Assembly (NCBI RefSeq): GCF_001013905.1
Contig: NZ_LN831790.1
Span: forward strand, 7,082,001-7,146,000
Length of the DNA: 64,000 nucleotides
Direction of reading: 5' to 3'
Source: Streptomyces leeuwenhoekii
GTDB taxonomy: Bacteria > Actinomycetota > Actinomycetes > Streptomycetales > Streptomycetaceae
This document shows positions 59,537 to 64,000 of the stretch, piece after piece (within the stretch, counting starts at the first letter, position 1; each line of letters starts with the position of its first letter). A model generated the notes under the pieces. The model saw only the letters and a program-made list of their open reading frames with translations, searched no databases and was not told where the DNA came from. The position numbers were made by a program, and so were the translations under genes.

Positions 59537-60340
59537 TCAGCGTCCGGTCCAGTGCGGCGGGCGCTTCTCGACGAAGGCCCGCGGTCCCTCCACGGCGTCC
59601 GCGCTGGCGCGGATTCGCTGCCATTCGTGGTCGTTGGCGGCCCATGCCTCGGACTCCCAGTCGGAGCCGAGAGCGGGGGAGGCGTGGACGAGGCGCTTCA
59701 CGGCTCCGAGTGCCAATGGTGCGCCGGCGGTGATCGCCTCGGCCAGTTCCAGGGCGGCTTCCACGGATTTGCCGGCCGGTGCCACCTTGTTGACCAGGCC
59801 CCACCGGGCCGCAGTCGCCGCAGTGATCGGCTCGCCGGTGAGGAGCATCTCCAGCGCCGCGTTCCGGGGGATGATGCGCGGCAGCCGGATGGCGCCGCCG
59901 GCCCCCGGGATGAGACCTCGGCGCACCTCCGGTAGTCCGATTACCGCGTTCTCGTCCGCCACGGCGAGGTCACAAGCCAGGACGATTTCCGCGCCGCCGC
60001 CCAATGCGGGCCCGTTGACCGCCGCGATCAGCGGTTTGTCCACCCAGTGGTTCACCACTCCGCCGAATCCCCACTCTTCGTGACCGGGCGCCATGACCGG
60101 AAGACCCGCGGCGGCGGCCTTGAGGTCCATCCCCGCACAGAACGCGCGCCCTGCTCCGGTCAGTACGGCGACCCGAAGGCCGGGGTCGCCGGCGAACTCC
60201 TCCAGCGCAGCGCCGGCGGCCGCGGAAAGCTCCGCATCGACCGCGTTGAGCACCCTGGGGCGATTGAGTGTGATCAGGGCTATGTGGCCATGCCGTTCCA
60301 GTACCGCGGCAGGGGCGTCATCATCATGGGGCTGTGTCAC
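59537..60340 (-). CDS. Enoyl-CoA hydratase/isomerase family protein
   Basis: 267 residues. GHIALITLNRPRVLNAVDAE, VLTGAGRAFCAGMDLKAAAA and KPLIAAVNGPALGGGAEIVL form the crotonase CoA pocket and oxyanion hole, and VIGLPEVRRGLIPGAGGAIR carries the usual catalytic glutamate position. It hydrates or isomerises a double bond in the CoA pathway. Its promoter holds the shared operator-like motif. Confidence 0.92.
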   Translation of the reverse strand: MTQPHDDDAPAAVLERHGHIALITLNRPRVLNAVDAELSAAAGAALEEFAGDPGLRVAVLTGAGRAFCAGMDLKAAAAGLPVMAPGHEEWGFGGVVNHWVDKPLIAAVNGPALGGGAEIVLACDLAVADENAVIGLPEVRRGLIPGAGGAIRLPRIIPRNAALEMLLTGEPITAATAARWGLVNKVAPAGKSVEAALELAEAITAGAPLALGAVKRLVHASPALGSDWESEAWAANDHEWQRIRASADAVEGPRAFVEKRPPHWTGR

Positions 60341-60369
60341 CGGCAGGTGCCTTCCTGAGGAGAGTAGTG

Positions 60370-60382
60370 AACGATGGATATA
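60370..60382 (-). promoter_or_regulatory. Putative TetR operator before the enoyl-CoA hydratase gene
   Basis: AACGATGGATATA (plus-strand text), 12 of 13 bases identical to the thiolase site at 56502. It lies 29 bp upstream of the start at 60340, between that gene and the acyl-CoA dehydrogenase stop. Confidence 0.7.
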
Positions 60383-60413
60383 TACAAACGGGACATAGGG
60401 GTCGACTGGAGGC

Positions 60414-61568
60414 TCAGCCCGGCTGAATCAGCTGCCGGCTGATGATTTCCTTCATGATCTCGTTGGTGCCGCCGTAGATGGACTGGACCCGGCCGTCAAG
60501 GAAGGCGCGGGCGATCGGGTACTCCGCCATATAGCCGTAGCCGCCGTGCAGTTGCAGACCGCGGTCGGTGACCCGCTGCTGCAGTTCGGTCGCCCACCAC
60601 TTGGCCTTGGCCGCGTCCTCGACGGTCAGTCGGCCGTCGTTGGCGGCGAGCATCGCGCGGTCGATGAACGCCTGGCTGACGTCGAGTGCGGTGCGCAGCT
60701 CCGCGAGGGTGAAAGCGGTGTTCTGGAACGCGGCGATCGGCCGGCCGAAGGCCCTGCGGTCACGTACGTACTCAAGGGTCCAGCCGAAGGCGGCTTCCGC
60801 AGCGGCCTGGGCGCCCATCGCGATGGCGAGGCGTTCCCGCGGCAGACACTGGATCAGGCTGCGCAGCCCGTGGCCCGGCTCGCCGAGCAGGTTCTCGGCA
60901 GGAACCCGGGCGTCGTGGAAGAACAGTTCCGCGGTGTCCTGACCGTGCAGACCGATTTTCTCCAGTTTCCGGCCGCGGCTGAAGCCAGGGGTGTCCCGTT
61001 CCACCACGAAGAGGCTGATCCCCCTCGATCCGGCCGAGGGGTCGGTGCGCGCGGCGACGACGACCAGGTCGGCCTGGGTGCCGTTGGTGATGAAGGTTTT
61101 GGCCCCGTTGAGCAGCCAGTGGCCGCCGTCGCGCACCGCGCTGGTGCGCATGCCCTGCAAGTCGCTCCCCGCGTCGGGTTCTGTCATGGCGACGGCGGTG
61201 ATCAGGTCACCAGCGGCCAGCCCTGGCAGCCAGCGTCGTTTCTGCTCCTCGTCGGTGAGTTCGAGGAAGTACGGCAGCGCGATGTCCTCGGTGAGGCTGA
61301 AGCCCAGCTGTACCGACGCCGCGCCGATGGCAGCCAGCTCCTCCATCACCACTGCACGGAAGCGGATGTCACTCTCACCGCCCCCGCCGTACTCCTCCGG
61401 CACCGCCAGCCCGACGATGCCCTGACGTGCGGCGGCCTGCCACAACCGGCGGTCGACGAGCCGTTGTTCCTCCCATGTCCGCAGGTGTGGCGCGACCTCT
61501 CGCTCGACGAACTTCCGGACGCTGTCACGGAAGGCGTCATGATCTGGGGTGTACAGATTGCGGTCCAC
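60414..61568 (-). CDS. Acyl-CoA dehydrogenase
   Basis: 384 residues. FRDSVRKFVEREVAPHLRTW is the N-terminal helix. ITAVAMTEPDAGSDLQGMRT contacts FAD, WLLNGAKTFITNGTQADLVV and GSRGISLFVVERDTPGFSRG form the middle domain, and QLHGGYGYMAEYPIARAFLD with IYGGTNEIMKEIISRQLI the C-terminal domain. It introduces a 2,3 double bond into an acyl-CoA. It is in tandem with the next two genes. Confidence 0.95.
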   Translation of the reverse strand: MDRNLYTPDHDAFRDSVRKFVEREVAPHLRTWEEQRLVDRRLWQAAARQGIVGLAVPEEYGGGGESDIRFRAVVMEELAAIGAASVQLGFSLTEDIALPYFLELTDEEQKRRWLPGLAAGDLITAVAMTEPDAGSDLQGMRTSAVRDGGHWLLNGAKTFITNGTQADLVVVAARTDPSAGSRGISLFVVERDTPGFSRGRKLEKIGLHGQDTAELFFHDARVPAENLLGEPGHGLRSLIQCLPRERLAIAMGAQAAAEAAFGWTLEYVRDRRAFGRPIAAFQNTAFTLAELRTALDVSQAFIDRAMLAANDGRLTVEDAAKAKWWATELQQRVTDRGLQLHGGYGYMAEYPIARAFLDGRVQSIYGGTNEIMKEIISRQLIQPG

Positions 61569-61601
61569 GTGAGGACTCCCTCCTGTTGTGCGAAACCGGA
61601 C

Positions 61602-62375
61602 CTACTTGCCCGAGAATTCGGGGCGACGTTTCTCCCGGAAAGAGGTCACGCCCTCCGCGAAGTCCGCGGTGGTGAACAGTTGTGCCTGGCCCCGGCGTTC
61701 GACGGCCAGGGTGTCCTCCAGTCGGGGCAGCGACGAAGCGTTGAGGGCATGCTTGGTCCGGGCGAACGCCTGCGTGGGTCCGTGCGCGAGCCGCCTCGTC
61801 AGCCGCTCCACCTCATTGTCGAAGGCGTCGTCGGGTACGACGTGCGTGATCAGGCCCCAGTCCGCGGCGAGGGCCGCTGGCACACGCTCGGTGAGCAGGG
61901 CCATGCGGACAGCTCGCGCACGGCCGACCGCCGCCGGAACGAGCAGGGTGGCACCGCCGTCGGGCATGAGTCCGACATCGGCGAAGGCGAGCAGGAAGTA
62001 CGCCGACTCCTGGGCCACGGTGACATCGGCGGCGAGAGCCACGGAGCAGCCGACACCGACCGCCGGCCCGCCCACGGCCGCCAGGACCGGCTGGGGTGTC
62101 CGCCGCAGTGCCAGTATTAGCCGGTTGGCCGCGTCGATTGTGTCAGTGCCGGGCAGCTCCCCGGTTTCGCCCCCGGCGAGGTCGGCCCCGGCACTGAAGG
62201 CGCGTCCAGCCCCAGCCAGCACCACGGCCCGGACGCCGGGGTCCTCGCCCGCCGCCTCCACCGCCTCGGCGGCGAGCGTCAGCATGCCGGTGGTGAAGGC
62301 GTTCAGGCGCTCGGGCCGGTTAAAGGTTATCCGCAGCACATAGCCGTCGTGCTTGACGAGGATCGGCGGTGTCAT
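61602..62375 (-). CDS. Enoyl-CoA hydratase/isomerase family protein
   Basis: 257 residues. YVLRITFNRPERLNAFTTGM, VVLAGAGRAFSAGADLAGGE and QPVLAAVGGPAVGVGCSVAL give the crotonase core. YFLLAFADVGLMPDGGATLL contains Asp where many hydratases carry Glu, closer to the PaaG/isomerase branch, so it may act as an enoyl-CoA isomerase. It lies 33 bp upstream of the dehydrogenase in the same operon. Confidence 0.92.
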   Translation of the reverse strand: MTPPILVKHDGYVLRITFNRPERLNAFTTGMLTLAAEAVEAAGEDPGVRAVVLAGAGRAFSAGADLAGGETGELPGTDTIDAANRLILALRRTPQPVLAAVGGPAVGVGCSVALAADVTVAQESAYFLLAFADVGLMPDGGATLLVPAAVGRARAVRMALLTERVPAALAADWGLITHVVPDDAFDNEVERLTRRLAHGPTQAFARTKHALNASSLPRLEDTLAVERRGQAQLFTTADFAEGVTSFREKRRPEFSGK

Positions 62376-62390
62376 CGGAGGTCCTGCCTT

Positions 62391-63497
62391 TCAGGCTTTC
62401 CAGTCGGTGAGCACAGTGTCGGTGTCGCTCCCGGGCCGCGGGGGAGCGGTTGGGGTCTGCGGGACGGTCCGCGAGAAGCGCGGCGCCGGTGCGGCCTGCA
62501 CCACCCCGTCGATCTCCGCCACCGTGCCGCGAGCGGCCAGGTGAGGGTGGTGCGGCACTTCTCCGGGGGCCAGGACCGGGGTGACACAGGCGTCGGTGTC
62601 GGCGAAGACCTGGGCCCACTCGTCGCGGGGACGGGTGCGAAAGGCCTCGGCGATCCGCTCCCGCAGCAGCGGCCACCTGGCCCGGTCTCCCTGGCTGGGC
62701 AGCGCATCGTGGTCGATTCCGAGTCCGGTGAGGAATGCTCGGTAGAACTGGGGCTCGATGGCTCCCACGGCGACGTGGCGGCCGTCCCGACACTCATAGG
62801 TGTCGTAGAACGGGGCACCGCCGTCGAGAAGATTGCTGCCCCGCTCGTCGGTCCAGGTGCCTTGGCCGCGCATCACCCACATCATCTGCAGCAGCACGCT
62901 TGTGCCGTCGACCATGGCCGCGTCCACCACCTGGCCCTCGCCCGAGCGCTCCCGCTCCCATAGCGCGGCCAGGATTCCGACCAACAGGAACATCGAGCCG
63001 CCGCCGAAGTCGCCGACGAGGTTGAGAGGCGGAACGGGGCGTTCACCGCGCCGTCCGACGGCGTGGAGGGCACCGGTCAGACCGATGTAGTTGATGTCGT
63101 GTCCGGCACGCTGCGCCAGGGGACCCTGCTGTCCCCATCCGGTCATCCGTCCGTACACCAGGCGGGAGTTGATCCGGTGACAGTCCTCGGGGCCGACGCC
63201 GAGGCGTTCGGCGACCCCGGGCCGGAACCCTTCGAGGAGCACGTCGGCGCGGGCCACCAGCCGCAGGACCAGCGCACGCCCCTCGGCGGTCTTGAGGTCG
63301 GCGGCCACCGAACGGCGACCGCGCAGCAGGTGGTCCGGCCCTCCGTCGGTGAGGTCGAGCGTCCCCTGGGGACGCTCGACGCGTACGACGTCGGCGCCCA
63401 GGTCGGCCAGGACCATCGCCGCGTGCGGTCCCGGCCCGATGCCCGCGAGCTCGATGACACGCAGTCCTGCGAGCGGTCCCGTCATGCCGTTACTCAT
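62391..63497 (-). CDS. CaiB/BaiF-family CoA-transferase or racemase
   Basis: 368 residues if started at the ATG at 63497, which overlaps the upstream stop (ATGAGTAA); a second ATG four codons on is possible. [60 protein letters not shown] and [20 protein letters not shown] (Asp region) resemble alpha-methylacyl-CoA racemase and class III CoA-transferases. [20 protein letters not shown] is also typical. The role is either CoA activation of the substrate or racemisation of a 2-methylacyl-CoA. Confidence 0.9.
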   Translation of the reverse strand: MSNGMTGPLAGLRVIELAGIGPGPHAAMVLADLGADVVRVERPQGTLDLTDGGPDHLLRGRRSVAADLKTAEGRALVLRLVARADVLLEGFRPGVAERLGVGPEDCHRINSRLVYGRMTGWGQQGPLAQRAGHDINYIGLTGALHAVGRRGERPVPPLNLVGDFGGGSMFLLVGILAALWERERSGEGQVVDAAMVDGTSVLLQMMWVMRGQGTWTDERGSNLLDGGAPFYDTYECRDGRHVAVGAIEPQFYRAFLTGLGIDHDALPSQGDRARWPLLRERIAEAFRTRPRDEWAQVFADTDACVTPVLAPGEVPHHPHLAARGTVAEIDGVVQAAPAPRFSRTVPQTPTAPPRPGSDTDTVLTDWKA

Positions 63498-64000
63498 CGC
63501 CGAGATCGAGGCTGGCGAGCCGCGTGACGTAGTCGCGGGCCCGGGCGGGGTCATAGGAGCGGGCGATCTGCAGCTTCTCAGCCTCTAGCGACCCTTCGGC
63601 ATGCGTGGCCAGGACGGCCTGGTAGCCGCCGTAGTCGCGCGCGGTCAGATCGCCGATGAAGTTGAGCATCCGCAGCCGCTGCTCGGCGGGTACGGCGCCC
63701 GAGTAGTACTTCTCGAGTACGGCGCGGATCTCGGGGTCGGCCCAGTCCTCGCCGCCGGGGCCGGTGACCAGCAGGCCGCCGGCGAGGTCCATAAGTGTGG
63801 CGACGGCGTCGTGGAAACCGTGCGCGAAAGTGTACTTGGCGGTGTTGACCGCGAGCGGGTCGGGCTGCTGGATACCGTGCTGTCCTGGCCGCGACCGGAC
63901 CGTGGCCAGCTCGCCGAGTCCGCGGACGGTCTCGGCGTAGGCGATGAGCTGAGCGATCTTGTCCTTGACGTGTCCGGCCCGACTGATGCCGTTGTACTCG
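63490..64000 (-). CDS. HpaB / 4-hydroxybutyryl-CoA dehydratase family protein (C-terminal part)
   Basis: The gene runs in from the right edge. The visible part begins [20 protein letters not shown] and continues [31 protein letters not shown] and [20 protein letters not shown]. This is the C-terminal helical domain of the 4-hydroxyphenylacetate 3-monooxygenase/4-hydroxybutyryl-CoA dehydratase superfamily. In a cluster of CoA-thioester enzymes the dehydratase branch is attractive, but the Fe-S/FAD ligands lie outside the window, so the FADH2 monooxygenase alternative stays open. It overlaps the CoA-transferase start by 8 bp. Confidence 0.8.
   Translation of the reverse strand, partial: EYNGISRAGHVKDKIAQLIAYAETVRGLGELATVRSRPGQHGIQQPDPLAVNTAKYTFAHGFHDAVATLMDLAGGLLVTGPGGEDWADPEIRAVLEKYYSGAVPAEQRLRMLNFIGDLTARDYGGYQAVLATHAEGSLEAEKLQIARSYDPARARDYVTRLASLDLGDE

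Overview
The window is very GC-rich and its genes use GTG starts, sit in short overlapping operons and match typical actinomycete families, including an HpnB-like glycosyltransferase, a GAF/PucR-type regulator, an Rv1733c-like membrane protein and a beta-helix/AAA protein. I read it as a chromosome segment of a Streptomyces or a close relative. No rRNA or tRNA gene was recognised.

Layout. (1) 0-18.5 kb is ordinary chromosome: the end of a cysteine-synthase-like gene, a DeoR regulator, a large membrane protein with a hydrolase signature, a beta-helix/AAA ATPase, a MOSC protein, a hopene-associated-type glycosyltransferase, an Asp/Glu racemase, lnt, a NUDIX protein, and a probable hydroxybutyrate unit (SDR, PucR-type regulator, MHS transporter). 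(2) 18.5-20.4 kb is a gene-poor scar with an orphan excisionase-like gene, a perfect 18-bp hairpin and short repeats. (3) 20.5-31.1 kb is a complete type I-C CRISPR-Cas locus: array 1, cas3, a 670-bp gap, cas5-cas8c-cas7-cas4-cas1-cas2, array 2. Both arrays point the same way and have related leaders. (4) An IS3-family element with a frameshifted OrfB ends array 2 and truncates a GntR gene. (5) 32.9-48.9 kb is a glycoside catabolism region: a pyranose-oxidase-like GMC enzyme, TIM-barrel isomerase, Gfo/Idh/MocA dehydrogenase, ROK regulator, two GPH symporters, a fused C-glycoside deglycosidase-like protein, a GH3 beta-glucosidase, and a flavin reductase/LLM monooxygenase pair. (6) 49.2-53.8 kb is a proline/hydroxyproline-type cluster. 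(7) 54-64 kb holds a methylase relic, an MpaB-type oxygenase with its TetR regulator, and a CoA-thioester degradation cluster that runs off the right edge.

The most important observation is in the cas3-cas5 gap. A lone crRNA-like unit (23895-24019) has a hairpin and a handle identical to the array repeats, followed by a pseudo-spacer and a 15-bp terminator hairpin. The pseudo-spacer matches 19 of 23 positions of a site 150 bp downstream (24119-24150) that carries a TTC PAM. Three of the four mismatches fall at positions 6, 12 and 18, which are the bases flipped out in a Cascade crRNA. That site lies directly upstream of the ribosome-binding site of a 36-codon ORF (24169-24279) for a one-helix hydrophobic peptide with a basic tail. 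This is the architecture of a CreTA-type, Cascade-repressed toxin that makes the cell depend on its CRISPR effector. Here it would sit in a type I-C actinomycete locus and use a membrane-peptide toxin. The sequence relationships are seen directly; toxicity and repression are inferred.

Regulatory palindromes are visible before the ROK, GPH, LLM, GntR, proline-racemase and MpaB/TetR promoters. A 13-bp motif is shared by the thiolase and enoyl-CoA hydratase promoters.
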